64,000 nucleotides of DNA from Flammula alnicola (GCA_015499995.1 JADNRV010000217.1:16433-80432); one strand, 5' to 3'; shown: positions 1 through 11,671, numbered from the stretch's first letter. Notes: generated by a model from the sequence alone, not told the origin. A program made the numbers and translations.

Positions 1-28
1 ACCCAAGAACAACCAAACTGCCTGCCCA

Positions 29-190
29 CAAAAAATCAAGAGGACAGACGCTGCGAAGAAAACTAACTGAACACAAGTAAAACCTTTATCGATGATACAT
101 CAATAGCGAGAAACAGGGTTGGACATTGAGCAAAGACATAGGTATACACTACAGCTCCTCAGCCCCCATACCCACGTTTTGACGGCCGTA
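29..190. repeat. Diverged copy of the TAF4 3' end and downstream sequence
   Basis: This stretch aligns by eye, with about 80% identity and small gaps, to the segment near 2475-2655 that holds the last codons and 3' flank of TAF4. Shared blocks include 'gatgatacatcaa', 'aaacagggtt' and 'cattgagcaaagaca'. The two copies are direct repeats that bracket the gamma-tubulin gene. The likely origin is a local duplication that copied part of the TAF4 locus or of a larger unit. No open TAF4 frame is visible here, so this copy is a non-coding relic inside the window. Confidence 0.65.
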
Positions 191-503
191 TCGACGGGAC
201 CTTCAAGCCTCGCGCCCCAAGATGGCATGGAAGGAGAACTCGGTGGCGACCAAGCCCGTATAGAAACTGTTACGGACGAAACCTTTGGAAGGCGGCTCCT
301 TTGACTTCTTCGAAAAATGCGGCAACGAACGAGCCTGGAATCCATCAGGCACACGATGTCCTGCAAAACAAGGGAAGATATTACGACGCAATATGATCTG
401 TCTGTGCGGAACTCCATTGGCGGTGTGGTTCAGTTCCAAGAGAAACAGAGTAATACAATAGGGCGCTCGCTAGACCGCTGCATCCTGATCAGTGGCAGAA
501 GAG

Positions 504-2259
504 TCAGCAAGCCCCCACACAATCCTGAGTTGGGTAACCCACATAAGAGATATAGTCCGGGCTCTCGCAGGCTTTATATTCTTTCATTAGATCTTCACAA
601 GTGGCCCTAGCATAGAAGAGTCAGCGAGACATGCATTATTCATAGATCAGAAAGAGCATACCGTGCAAGGTCGAACTCCTCCAGGCTGTCCTCGAACATT
701 TTTTCCTTCTTATAAATCTCCATGAACGCGTTACGCTTCCTTAGTCTGTCATATTGATCAAGCATCCGTTTGAACAGCTAGAGTGAGAAGGCTCAATACA
801 GTAGCAAACTTAGTGGATAAATGCTGCCTACCGACGCGATGCTCGTATGATTTGCCAACATCAAGCCGCTGACTTTGTAACTGGTGCTGACGTATGGAGA
901 CTTTCGCGCCCATGCTACCTGGAGAGAAGCGGGGCCCCATGGGACGAAGTTTGCCAGATTCCTGTCGCGTATGCGAAGAAGCGATTGGTGGACCTATATA
1001 GGAGACGTAACTCAGAGAAGGTCTAAAGCGATGGCTGAGACAGGGACGTACATCAGCTGGATCGATGTCACCCATGATTATATTCAAATTTGAGATGTAA
1101 CACGCCATTGAGGAGGATACGGTCGAGACCATGCGGTTCTTAGGTTGGAGAAGGCGTCGCATAACGTCTAATACGGTCGTCCGACGTATAGGTTTAGCCT
1201 GTGCCGGTGATGTTAGTACGCTAGCAAGCCAAAGAAGACAGCAAAATTTATCAGACTTTGTCAATTTCCCCGCTTGAGAAAGGGGTATAGGATGCCATAA
1301 GGAAATGACAACGCGGGGTAGGTATCAGAGACGCCAACATGCCCACCAAGTCATTGTTCATGTACGACGGATACCGCAGAGTCTGCGTACTCGCAGCCAT
1401 AACTGTTGACACCAACTGATTGGTCTGATCGAAGGACGGGGTTTGGACGTGCAGTCTATCTGCGGCTATGCGAGCGAGAGCACTGTTGTCCAAGACCACC
1501 ACGGAGTCGGCGTGATTGACGAGTCGTTTTAGAGTTAGTAGGGAATTGTATGGCTGCACGACGACGTCGCCTTCTTGGGTATTTGGGAATACACTGTAGG
1601 TTTGAATGATCTTCTTGGGGAACCTATCGTTTAGACGTTCCAAGATAAAGGAACCGAGACCAGATCCCGTTCCTCCGGCAATGGAGTGTAGGACAACGAA
1701 AGCCTGAGAGCTTGGTGAGATACATCTGACATCTAGATGTGGTATAGTGCACACCTCCAGGGAATCGCTACTCTCTGCCTCTCTCTCGATCATATCCATG
1801 ACTTCTTCATATATCCGTTCTCCGGATGCATAGCCTTGAGCCCAATTGTTTCCAGCGCCACCACCATCCTTTGATACAAAGATGTTCTCTGGATTGTATA
1901 AACGTGAATAAGGCGACGTGAGGATGTTGTTTATGACCTGCGTGCGAGGGGCAGTCAGCTTCGCGGTGCGCGTATAGGTGCCACATTTCGTACCCTAGGT
2001 TCCAGATCCACGAGTATAGATCGAGGCACGTATAGCTCGTCGTCGGCCTGATAGAAAAACACGTCCTTTCGATCACCTCCGTCCGTCGCCCACTCCTCGA
2101 GAATTCCTTGCGGATTGATACCATGCTCTGCGCATAATCGTTGCCAGAACACGGAGCCCACTTGGAGTACATAGTATGAGTAAATACAGCTTTTAGTGAT
2201 GGACTCTCACCTTGGTTTCCGCATTGTCCCAGTTGAAGTGTGATTATTTCGCGAGGCAT
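504..2259 (-). CDS. Gamma-tubulin, microtubule nucleation at the spindle pole body
   Basis: Gamma-tubulin is the GTP-binding subunit of the gamma-tubulin complex that nucleates microtubules at the spindle pole body. The start at 2259 gives [16 protein letters not shown], the tubulin N-terminus. Later exons contain the tubulin G-box (GGTGSGLGS near 1680), [14 protein letters not shown], the gamma-type stretch [16 protein letters not shown] (near 1150) and, near 920, [20 protein letters not shown]. About seven short introns were placed at 2162-2210, about 1940-1990, 1690-1745, 1205-1260, 995-1054, 780-835 and 610-665. The last exon ends in a short Cys-containing tail and stops at 504. Length is about 465 residues, normal for the family. 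The 3' part is read from three frames joined at GT-AG sites. All conserved blocks are intact, so I expect a working single-copy gene. Confidence 0.93.
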
Positions 2260-2602
2260 GGTGATGGTTGTTTGACGAGCAGGCCAGTTGAGACGACCAG
2301 CCTGAGAGGACCCACAAGTGTCACATTTGATGGTGGATGACTGTATAAAAATATAAAACTAAATACATATATTGTAGCACAGACTAATGTCATGTATTTG
2401 TGTAATTCATACTACTAATTGTAATTGGTTGCATGTAATCACTCGTTGGTCCATTGAAGCTTGAAATTGTCCCGCAAAAAAATCAAAAGGATAAACTCAT
2501 TGGGAAGAAAATGACTGAACAAAAGTACATGTATTAATGATACATCAAGAGCGACGAAACAGGGTTGAACATTGAGCAAAGACAAGCATAGGCACATATA
2601 TG

Positions 2603-4172
2603 CTACACCCAGCCTCGAGCTGCTCCTCGGCCCCCACCATGTCCACGTTCTTTCTCGACGACGAACATAGCGTCGCGCATCGTCACACTCGTCCTCGTAT
2701 CATCTTCGGCGGCCATTTCTTTTGGTGTCGCAGATGCAGACTTTTTCGTCGGGACGTATGGTCGGGCCCACGAACTGCCTGCTCCAGCCGGGACTGTCGT
2801 TGTAGCGGACGCAGCAGACGCGCCCGTCGTCCCAGCTGGGGAGGTCGCAGCCGCAGTAGCAGCAGCCGTCGTCGCAGTGGGAGTGGCCACTTTGGGTTTT
2901 GGAGCCGGGGTTGCAGCGTTGGCGGCGTTCATCCACGAATATTTGCCGCCCAAACCGGCCGCCTGCGTGGCGACGGCGTTCGACATCTTCTTCCTCACGT
3001 CCTCCGACATGTTTCGCGCGGTAACGCCAGGACCGTCCTTCTTCCTCTTCTTCTTGACGTTACCCTCCGCCTCTTCCGTCGATTCCGCCGCCTGCGCCGC
3101 TGCCATCCCGTTAGCCTGTGCTGCGAGCGCAGCCGTATGAGCGGCGGTCATATCAGCGCGCTCTTTCCTTTCCTTCCTTATCCTCATCTCCTCCTCTCGC
3201 TCGACCTTCTCGAGCGCAGCCAGCTGTTTCGCGACATCGCTGCGGACGACGATGCTCCACATGGGAGAGCTATCTTCATACAACGAAGCAGGGCGGTCGA
3301 ACTGGGTGTCCGTACGGTGGTGGGAGGCAGCGATCATGGCTGTTATGAGGTCCTGCAGGCGTGCACGGAGTGCCAGGGCGAGGTAGTTGACGGACTCTTC
3401 AGGTACACGAGTGACTTTGTGTTGGGTGCCAATGGTGCGCATTGTCGTTCCGAGAATGCGGGTGTCAAACGCTGGCTTTGGGGGCTGTTTCCGGGTGCGA
3501 TCTTCGTATGCCCGGTAAGACTGGTGACTGTCGTGTGTGCGTTGTAATGATTCTTCTTCTGCCTAGAGCATTGCGTTAGAACGGTGCAAATAAGTTATAT
3601 ATAATGCAGATTTACACACCCGCAAATCAACTCCAGCGCTCCCTAGAGCGTCATTAAGTGTGGCTATATCAGCTGTGTCCATTCCTCCACTGCTAGTGTT
3701 CGCGTTCGCAGGTGTAGCGGTATTCAAGCTATAAGTGCTCGCCTGGTATTGCTGTTGTGCCACCGGTTGCCGGGCGAGAGGTTGCTGGGCTTGCTGCTGC
3801 TGCTGCTGCTGTGCAGCTACAGGTTGAGGGGCTGGCGGCGCGTAAGCTTGATAGTGTGTGGCGTAAGCCGCCTGAGGATAATGGGAGGTATAGGCTTGGT
3901 AATAAGAGGATGCCCTAGATATCAAGAAAGACATATTTAACAAAGACAGGTCGCCTTAAGATGACGATGCGTTTACGTGGGATGTTGCGCCGTTTGTTGC
4001 TGGAGCGCTGGGTCGATGGCCATTGCTATTCTTGTAGATTAACCTTCTTTGTAAACTATTATGGAGTGAGTAAAGACGTACCTCCCGAGGCCCATTGTGT
4101 CGTATAGGTCTGCGCCGGTTGCTGTGCCGCTGGTTGGTTGGTCGTTGAAGTACTAGATTCTTCCGATTTCAT
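2603..4172 (-). CDS. TFIID subunit TAF4
   Basis: TAF4 is a histone-fold scaffold subunit of TFIID, acting in the nucleus at RNA polymerase II promoters. The chosen start (4172) begins MKSEESSTST. An N-terminal low-complexity region follows, rich in Gln, Pro and Tyr, with a polyQ run encoded by a CAG tract near 3785-3815. The TAF4 C-terminal domain begins around DIATLNDALGSAGVDLR and runs through LALALRARLQDLITAMI and a basic coiled stretch (KVEREEEMRIRKERKER). A long Ala/Thr/Pro-rich linker and a Gly/Arg-rich end close the protein. Introns lie near 3445-3560, 3945-4050 and just inside the start. An in-frame ATG at 4364 would add a basic extension, which I judge to be 5' UTR. The next gene (4502) is divergent, leaving about 330 bp of shared promoter. 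Confidence 0.85.
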
Positions 4173-4501
4173 TATGGAAAAGGCTCTTTTGTCAAGTCCC
4201 TGCGTGAAGATGCCACAATATACGTATGTGTTGTATTTCTTCTTAAGCTTCAGCGGTCGGGGCAGGATTCTTGGATAGTATATGAGGTGTTTCTTGTAAA
4301 ACTGCCGTCGTAGCTGTCGTCGTTGTGTCGTCGTCGATGGGAGAGCGTCAGATCTACCAATCACGTGCTATCCTTATGTTATCATCGACCTCCTTTATGT
4401 AAGTTTGAACAAGTTTGAAGCAACTTTGTAATACTCGAGTATAGTACGTACTTGAATTTCTACATCCTCTCTGATACATTTGCGACTTCAAACTTTCCAC
4501 C

Positions 4502-5504
4502 ATGGCAGACCAAGAAACGAAGACAGGGTCGATCTCTGTCCATGAACAATGTTAGTAGGTTTATGCGGACGTTCTCTCAAGCCTCAAGGTTCTCTACAAG
4601 TTTCTAACTCTTGCCATGTAGTCAATCCAAGTGATGCAGATGTGACGTTTCAATCGTCGGATGGTGTAACATTCAACCTTCACCGAAAAAACCTCGAAGC
4701 GCACACGGGCGCCTTTCCAGGTGCTGAATTTGACACACGTGGAGAAATTACGCATCTCACGGAGGAGGCGCGCGTGCTCGAGATTGTTTTTGATTTCGTA
4801 TATCCAAGGAGGCATTCGGACCTTGAAGACAAAGATTTCGACACCGTTGCAGCAGTAGCAGAAGCCGTAGAGAAGTATGAAGTCTTCTCAGCCATGTACA
4901 CCTGTCAAGGACGACTGGGGTATGATTGTAATCTTTCTGAATTATCTGGTATCTATTCATAAGTTTCAAAGAAACTTTCTTCCACATCATGCAGCTGAGA
5001 TATTAGGATACGCAATCAAACACCATCATCCCAAACTAGTTGATCAAGCCGTCTCCTATCTCGCTCGTTCACCTTTGGTCGAGGTTCAAGAAAAATTGCC
5101 ATATAACGCTGTGCTTCCATGGGTAATGATTTTTCACATTTTTCCTACATCGGAGCATGCTCATAGTGACTTGACAGTCTCGGTACTACACAGCATGGAG
5201 AACAATTTTTGAGAAGGCAATGCAACACATCGATGGAATTCCCATCAATCCAATCTGCAATACACATGGGGTTACCTGTGTTCCTTGTCGATGTTCCCTT
5301 ATAACCTGGGTCGCTGAACTGGAACAAATCAATACGCTCCCCGGGCTCAAAAAGGCAGTTAAAATTTACCTGAAGCATCCCAAACTTCATAACTGCTCAG
5401 AATGCAAGTATGGATGTAACCATTTGCCCGTTGTAGCGACGATGATTCAAAACGGAATAAAAGAAATGCCTTCATTCAACGAATTTCTGGAGGGGAAGAA
5501 ATAA
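4502..5504 (+). CDS. BTB/POZ domain protein
   Basis: BTB/POZ domains mediate protein-protein contacts, often as cullin-3 adaptors. The start at 4502 opens a short exon (MADQETKTGS), then an intron to about 4620. The BTB core follows: NPSDADVTFQSSDGV, FNLHRKNLEAHTGAFPGAEF and LEIVFDFVYPRR, then an alpha-helical part (AAVAEAVEKYEVFSAMYTC) and FLPHHAAEILGYAIKHHHP after an intron near 4920-4968. A third intron lies near 5120-5210. The last exon has a Cys/His-rich patch (CSECKYGCNH) and stops at 5504. Length is about 280 residues. This architecture is very common in Agaricomycetes, where such proteins form large families with few studied members. The partner and target are unknown. Splice sites at 4919 are approximate. 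Confidence 0.85.
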
Positions 5505-6121
5505 CTGTAGGCATTTGATTTGCAAGAATTTTGGGGTAATTCCACTCATAGAGTTCAATCTAGTTCAATAGCATTGAGGTCATTCGACAAGTAAGTACAA
5601 CAAAATGCTTATCTTGCATTCTGGGAGTGGATTCAAAGATCATAATGCTGCCTTCGTAGATAAAAGACAGCTTAAACTAAACTGAATTCACTACCGGGTA
5701 GACGACTTCACACAGCCTATTTATACTAATGAAAAGGTTAAGAAAATAGATGCTAAAAGAAAGAACTAGGATTTTATGAGAAAGAGGTGATATTTAACAG
5801 CTATTGGAAGAGAATGACGAAGTATTGAAATGAGGGAAGGATGGTGAAAGCATGAACAATACAAGGAGTCAGAACGAGCGAGATTATTAGATGCGAAAGT
5901 TATGGGAAAGCGTAACTGGGTAGCAGCGGGACGAGTCGCACTGTCGTCACAGATTATTTCCTAATACAAAACAAGAATGCTAGCGACATGATAAGTTACA
6001 ATAGGTAGAAAAATGCAGTACTCGATTAAAGCATAATGCTAATTCGGCGACAATCTCGACTTCGAAGCTCGACCACCTCGAGATAGAGACGAAAATTGCG
6101 AAGATGGTCTGGCACCCGACG
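5505..6121. other. AT-rich intergenic region, no gene seen
   Basis: Tail-to-tail spacer between the BTB gene and the FunK1 kinase. It is AT-rich and holds only short chance frames. It probably contains both 3' UTRs. I see no RNA gene, repeat or conserved site. Confidence 0.6.
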
Positions 6122-8286
6122 CTACACCTGAGCTGCTCCCATTTCTGTGTCTATTTGAATACGCACTGGAGAGTCGTTCCTCCTTTGTCTCTTCGAGGAT
6201 CCTTCATCGGAGTCCTCGTAACCATTCATAGGAGATCCGCGCTTTAAAGAAAGATGTTCAACAGCATAGTCATTTTCTTTCGGCCAGGTGCTTTCAGACA
6301 GAGCATCTTGGAAAGATAAAACCATCATCTTATGATCGTGGAGACCGAGGTCACTGGTATCATTTGGAACCTGGAGTGCGGCCTCAGATCGATCAATTTT
6401 CTTCAATCTGGCCAAGCGTTGGATTCGCTCGTTGAGCATTTGATGGTGCCAAAGCCATGAGAGAAGAGCTTGGCGGACAGAGTCCAAGAACAAAGTCAAC
6501 GGCTCGTTGCCAATCACAGCGAAATCGTTCTCGATATGTCTGTTAAATGTGATCAAAGCGGATTTACCGTCGCCACCAGTAGCGCTTAAGTTTTCATACT
6601 CAAGGTACTGATCGAATATCCTTTTAAGGATGTCGTTCACAACGGCCGTCTTGGTATGCTTCAGATAACGAAGGGTGAAGTAAAGCACCACATAAAAGAA
6701 GGATTCGAGGTCGTCTTGGAGGGTGTGCACTGAATCAGCGCGGCGAAGAATATTGATGGACATGAACTGCCAAGTTCCCTGAGTTATCAAAAAGTCAGTA
6801 ATTTTAAGAGAATCTTGCTATCCAACACACCAAACGAGAAGGCTGCCTGAGTCCATTTTCCGTCTTGCTTACAGTCCTCGCGAGATCCCAGTCGTTCAAA
6901 ACTCCCCCGGTACCATCCCGGGTTAGGAGGACATTATTTCCACTAACATCCCGATGAAGAATGCCACATCGTTCATAGGCATCCTGATGAGCTAAAGCCA
7001 AACAAGTTAGCATTGGCCGTAGCCCGTATGAACAATCGTGCGCATCATACCAATAAACGCGTCAAAAACGGCCTTGAGGAATTGTTTGGAAGAGGTAAAA
7101 GTTTGAAGATGACGACCAATGAAGTCCATTGCGAAACGCGCATGTCGTCGTAGGCACAGATCATCCGGATTCGCCCCTAGATTCCACTGCTCCATCGCGT
7201 ATTGTTGAGTAAGCGTAATCTGTTCTGGACCTTCGAGGTCGTCACCATAGAGTATCGTGGGTACATTGCGTACATGATGCTCGTTCAGGGTTCTCAGGAT
7301 GTCCGACTCCTTCTCCAAATCAGGCCCTACAGCTCGCCAAGAGTCTTTGAGAAAGGCAAGTTGGTTCGTCGAGAGATCCCAGACTGGATAGCCCTTGGTT
7401 GCCCTTCCAGTCAGGGAATGTAGCGGCTGAGAAATGGGGCCCCAAGCAAGAACTTGGTGAACAGAGCCGTCACCGGGAATGTCAATTTTAAAGACCTGCC
7501 GTTCCTTCGTAGGCGCCCATTCAGCAAGCTTCTCTCGTGCCAGAGCTTCTTCCTCTGGAGTAGCGAGATGGACGGTCGGATCCGAACCACGTTGCGTAGG
7601 AGTAAGATGGGAGAACCTCCACAGAAACTCAAGGAGAACAGAGCCCTGCGTCCGGAAATTGAAGCGTCTGCTAATGATCCCGCCTTCTCGGTCTAGGCGG
7701 ATGAAGCGAACGTATGGATCTCCAAGCCAAATAAGAAAGCAGTGTAGACGGTGTTGGCGAGCACACCATACAGTCCCGTAGTATGCTATTTGGCCTCGGC
7801 ATTGTGAACGGCCCACCGCGGGAGCTTCGAACAGGAAGGAATCGCGCGCTTCGTCATCCGGGTCGGGCCACTCAGACGTATCTATTAGCTTGTCATTTCC
7901 TAGCACTCCAGCTGCGTTGACTAGAGCGATCTGAAAGACTTCAATGCCAGCCTACGAAGAGAAAATGGAATGCCACTTACAAACGGTCCGTACATATCCG
8001 TTTCCTTCTTATACACGTCCATATCTTGAAAATGAACGTCAGAGAAGGCGGGTCGAGCTTCCAACGTCTCATCTGTTTCGGGAAGAAATTGCTCCATAAA
8101 ATCATGGATGGGCATAGGACCGACCCATTGACCATCGAGTTCTCGAGCCATCTCCTTCTTGCGATCCGCAGCTGAAATCTGTTCTGTAGCAAAGTATTGT
8201 GAGCCTTGTAAACTCCTTTTGACAGGGGAAGAGCCTGAAGGCATGGATCTCAGAGACAGAGCCTCCTCGAGGGCGGAAGAAGACAT
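6122..8286 (-). CDS. FunK1-type fungal protein kinase
   Basis: FunK1 kinases are an expanded protein-kinase-like family of mushroom-forming fungi, with mostly unknown substrates. The start at 8286 gives MSSSALEEALSLRSM. One intron near 7927-7983 joins MYGPF to AGIEVFQIALVNAAGV. The N-terminal FunK1 region contains YPVWDLSTNQLAFLKDSWR and the ESDILRTLNEHHVRNVP segment. The catalytic part shows the loop ILHRDVSGNNVLL (near 6950) and a DFG-like LNDWDLA (near 6890), then GTWQFMSINIL and DDLESFFYVVLYFTLRY, all family hallmarks. Length is about 650 residues. The in-frame stop at 6122 is 73 nt before another stop in a neighbouring frame that encodes a Ser/Arg/Gly-rich tail (see findings). The active-site residues are intact, so the kinase fold itself looks functional. 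Confidence 0.9.
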
Positions 8287-8984
8287 GACACAAAGAATAT
8301 CTTACCGAGCGTCCAAAATCTACGAATTTAAGGGGAAAGCGAAAATATGCCACAAGGCCACCGCAGTTGAAATATGGCCCAAAGCCTGCCTATCCGTTTG
8401 GGCAACAGAGGAACAATGGAAACTGAGTCGCGTTGGGATCACAGGATTCAATTGCTAAATCGCCTGTCAAGCCGCGCGTATGAAACTAAAATATCAAAAA
8501 ATGTTAGCATACGTTAATGTATTCGATTGAGGATCGAACCTTGAAGTTGTTTTGATAACAAGTCAGTGGCAGTGTGCAGACAGTCACGGTTGGCAAGAGG
8601 CCGAAAGTTAATATTACGTATCCGCAAGTCTGCGGGGGAGCTCGCTTCGCCATCCGAATCGCCCGACACATGCAAATAAGGCCTTTCTGTAGGCCTCTGA
8701 ATACGAGAGAAAGACCAGGATCCCCCAATTTTTTTGAACATACGTATACAATACATGAAAAGCTATCCAATCCCATAAGTTCAAAGGACGAGGGGCAATA
8801 ACAATTGAGATATGACGCACGCAACATGGGCTAAAAACGAGTTCATTCTTGCAACCAGGTTTGGCTTTGTTTGTTCGACGGTTCCACCCCTAAAGAAAGA
8901 ATGCTCGCTTCGCTCGCAATCACGTGATAATTAATTAGGGCAGGCAGTTTGGCGTTCTACTCGAATACACTACGATATATGTGA
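8287..8984. promoter_or_regulatory. FunK1 upstream region with ATCACGTGAT box
   Basis: This spacer lies between the FunK1 start and the Helitron end. It contains only chance frames plus a palindromic ATCACGTGAT at 8919-8928, a CACGTG core of the kind bound by bHLH factors such as Cbf1. Any role in FunK1 expression is an inference, since the box is about 630 bp upstream of the start. Confidence 0.35.
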
Positions 8985-9011
8985 CTAGCTGCTACCCGTG
9001 CTTCGCACGGT
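8985..9011 (-). other. Helitron 3' terminus: hairpin plus CTAG^T
   Basis: The 6-bp stem (8996-9001 pairing with 9005-9010) closes a 3-nt loop. It sits 11 nt from the terminal CTAG, and the flanking host base is T. This is the replication-termination signal in the rolling-circle model of Helitron transposition. Confidence 0.82.
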
Positions 9012-9088
9012 GGAGAATGTCATGCATATGCAAATTTCAGTTTGCACGTAATATATACACAATAAAATACATGATGCCAACTTGTGGC

Positions 9089-10213
9089 CTACTTTTCTAT
9101 GGTAGGTACAGAATTGCTTGAGGATTCATCTCCAACTCGGCGTTGGCGCTTTCGCGAAGGACCTTCTGCTTCCGTTCGAACTGGAGCAACAGCCTGAGAA
9201 ACAGACATGTGCCTTTTATCAACGCGGCTGTAATTGATCAGGCCTTTGTTTTGGGCGTGTGTGTTTGACGACGCTGCAAGTTAACGGTTAATGAATAAAA
9301 AAGTGGGTAGAAATATTAATAATACTCACTATCCAAGGTATTTGGAAGGGCATCATTCAAATTGGTGTTGGCCTGGCCCAAGAAAGCAATATGATCCACA
9401 GTCACTGTAAAATATTCTACAGTGTCAACAGATTGATTTTTGTAGGCCACATCCACCAGGAAGCCTGATGCAGAGATGAATCGTTTATTGTAAGGAACGG
9501 GTTTTCCATTTCTAAAACGGGGAGAGTCGGGAAATACACATAAGATTGGAGCAATGGGTTTGATTGGCTTCGAGGCCGCATTCTTGATATCTTTTAAAGC
9601 GGAAATATATTGTTCTATTTCAAGTGTGAATGTTCCAGCATCCTTCTGACAATTTGTTGCCATGCCTGAGACATGGATATATGCACGTTGTCGGGGGTCA
9701 ATGCGGAAGGGTGTAGCTTCCTCCGATGAACAATCATCAGGTTTAGAATCTGAGGGAGGAGCAAGAGGAATGACCTGGTACGCAATAATCAATATCATTA
9801 TATTCATCTTAGATGAGGTGAAACATACCCATTGTAGGTCCCCTACAAATTTATATTCAGATATTGCAAGGTCAGGTTGTATATCCACACCATCTTCCAT
9901 ACGTGCAAACTAATATTTCCTATCAGTGACCTCATTCAGTGCGGATCAAAATAGGACTCACAGTAGCATAGATTAGATATAGACCTGCATCGCTACTGAA
10001 TTCTATCTCGGTTCCATTGTAGAAGCGCAGAGCACCAATAAGGGACTCGCATGAGGGTGATCCAACGTATACTTGTGCGTCCAGAATTATTGATTTCGAG
10101 TCAGGAACATGACGTGGATTTGCGAGCGCTGCGATGGCAAGTATTGTCGCGAGGCCAGCAGCTGAGTCAGAGCCCGAGGTATTATGTTTCGGTGTCATTG
10201 TGATTGTAATCAA
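9089..10213 (-). CDS. Helitron-borne OB-fold-like protein, putative ssDNA-binding accessory
   Basis: Four exons join cleanly at GT-AG sites (introns near 9910-9963, 9775-9830 and 9270-9330). The product begins MITITMTPKHNTSG (a second Met, at 10198, is equally possible) and ends with a basic nuclear-localisation-like patch (SRKRQRR) before the stop at 9089. The central part reads as a beta-rich domain: RAYIHVSGMATN, TFTLEIEQYISALK, PYNKRFISASGFLVDV and EYFTVTVDHIAFLG. That strand order and the last block resemble OB-folds of SSB/RPA-type single-strand DNA-binding proteins, which is my inference. The gene lies 104 bp inside the Helitron 3' end, downstream of and co-oriented with the Rep-helicase. 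It may coat single strands during rolling-circle transposition. Alternatively it is captured cargo. Length is about 320 residues. Confidence 0.7.
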
Positions 10214-10280
10214 GTTTGACGATAACGATTAAGTGTTGTGAAGATGGGTAACTTTACAGGTTATTTATAGGAGGAAGACA

Positions 10281-10339
10281 GGTGTTCGAGGAAAATCGAG
10301 TCGATGCGCAGGCCCTGGACTCGATTTTCCTCGAACACC
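10281..10339. repeat. Perfect 22-bp inverted repeat (hairpin)
   Basis: Arms at 10281-10302 and 10318-10339 are exact reverse complements (starting GGTGTTCGAGG) around a 15-nt loop. The hairpin lies 68 bp upstream of the OB-fold gene start, inside the Helitron. It could be a regulatory or terminator structure, an internal replication stop, or a scar of earlier insertion. Confidence 0.9.
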
Positions 10340-10539
10340 GGTAAGGTAGGTTGCGTTTGGTCGCGTCCAAGTCGCGTCACATCCATTATCCATGACTGAC
10401 GTCATTTTGGTTCCAGTCCATCACGGCACAACTCGACTGGGTCTCCTTCACCCTCGCCCTCACCACATCACTCTGTGCATTTCCAACGTGGCCAATCTTC
10501 ATCATCTTCTGCATTCACTGCTCGTAGGCAAGCTGACCC

Positions 10540-11400
10540 GTGCATGCGCTGGTTACGGGTAACAGGTACCCTCAATCTGATCTCCCTTATCAACGCATCC
10601 AACTTTGCGGCGTGTGCCCCTCCCCTCATCCGAGGGATGTGGAGCCGGTGTTATCGAATGTGATGGATAGCGGGTTTGTAGAGCTGCAAGGGAAGACCGA
10701 CGAACTGGGAGACCCATCAGGTATGTAGAGAACTCTCAGCACGATAACCATCGAAACGATCAATCATTATCGTGCAGAGTTTGCTCACTTTTCCTTTGCC
10801 TTACAACAGCTTACTTATATGCATATGCATCGTTTCTAGCTCCTAACGCGCTTCAGCTGCCCTTAAGAACATGGGACGAAAGCAACCCGGATTTTCCTGG
10901 GGGTCGTATGGCGTTCAGGAATCCCGTCAATAATAACAGTCGGATGGGGAGGTCGACTATCATTGTCTCCAATGACCATTTGATTTTCCGACTGGACGAT
11001 ATTCCACCCATGCCGAAGCACCATTTGTTTACTATGGCCTACGTGTCACTCGCCACCACGCCACTACTGTCTTGTCACCTAGCCTCGTCAACGCCTCCGA
11101 CTGTGCGCTGTGTGCCCCTTCCCTTATCTGAAGGATGTGGAGCCAGTGTTATCAACTACGATGGATAGCAGGGGCTTTGTAGAACTGCAAAGGGAGACCG
11201 ATGAATTGGGAGACCTGCGAGGTACATAGATAATTCCCAACGTGCTTTAGCTGTCCTCAAGATCATGAGCACCGTCTGTTTACTATGGTCTCTGTGTCAC
11301 TCACCAGCGCGCCACTACCGTCTCATCACTCAGCCTCGTCGGCGCATCCAACTTTGTGCTTTGTGTCCCTCCCTCGTCTGAGGGATGTGGAGCTGCAGGG
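10540..11400. repeat. Three degenerate copies of a GC-rich tandem repeat inside the Helitron
   Basis: Copies near 10585-10740, 11030-11240 and 11280-11400 share diverged blocks such as 'gagggatgtggagc', 'tttactatgg' and 'gggagacc'. The copy-to-copy distance is about 250-500 bp. No reading frame is conserved across copies, so I treat them as non-coding. They separate the OB-fold gene from the helicase 3' end. Confidence 0.6.
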
Positions 11401-11671
11401 ATATTTCATTTTCATCTACGTAGTAAGAGGGCAGGATTCTTATATTACCAGAAGGCGCCTCTCGAGAGGACCTCATTGCAATGGAGCAATTTCATGAGTA
11501 CGCCAAAAAGAATGCACCGCATTGGTATCAGGTTATCAATAGACATGGAGGCGTCGTCCACATAGTATTTGTTCTCTTTTTGAGTGAGACAGCTTGGGGA
11601 AAGACTATGCCCCGTTTGAAGTCTGCGCATCTATATTACTTCTCGCAATGGCTCTATTACTTGCACATATA

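Noticed and set aside
8905..8928. 'gctcgcttcgctcgc' as a second Helitron-type hairpin
   Set aside because: The two halves are direct, not inverted, repeats and no CTAG-type end follows.
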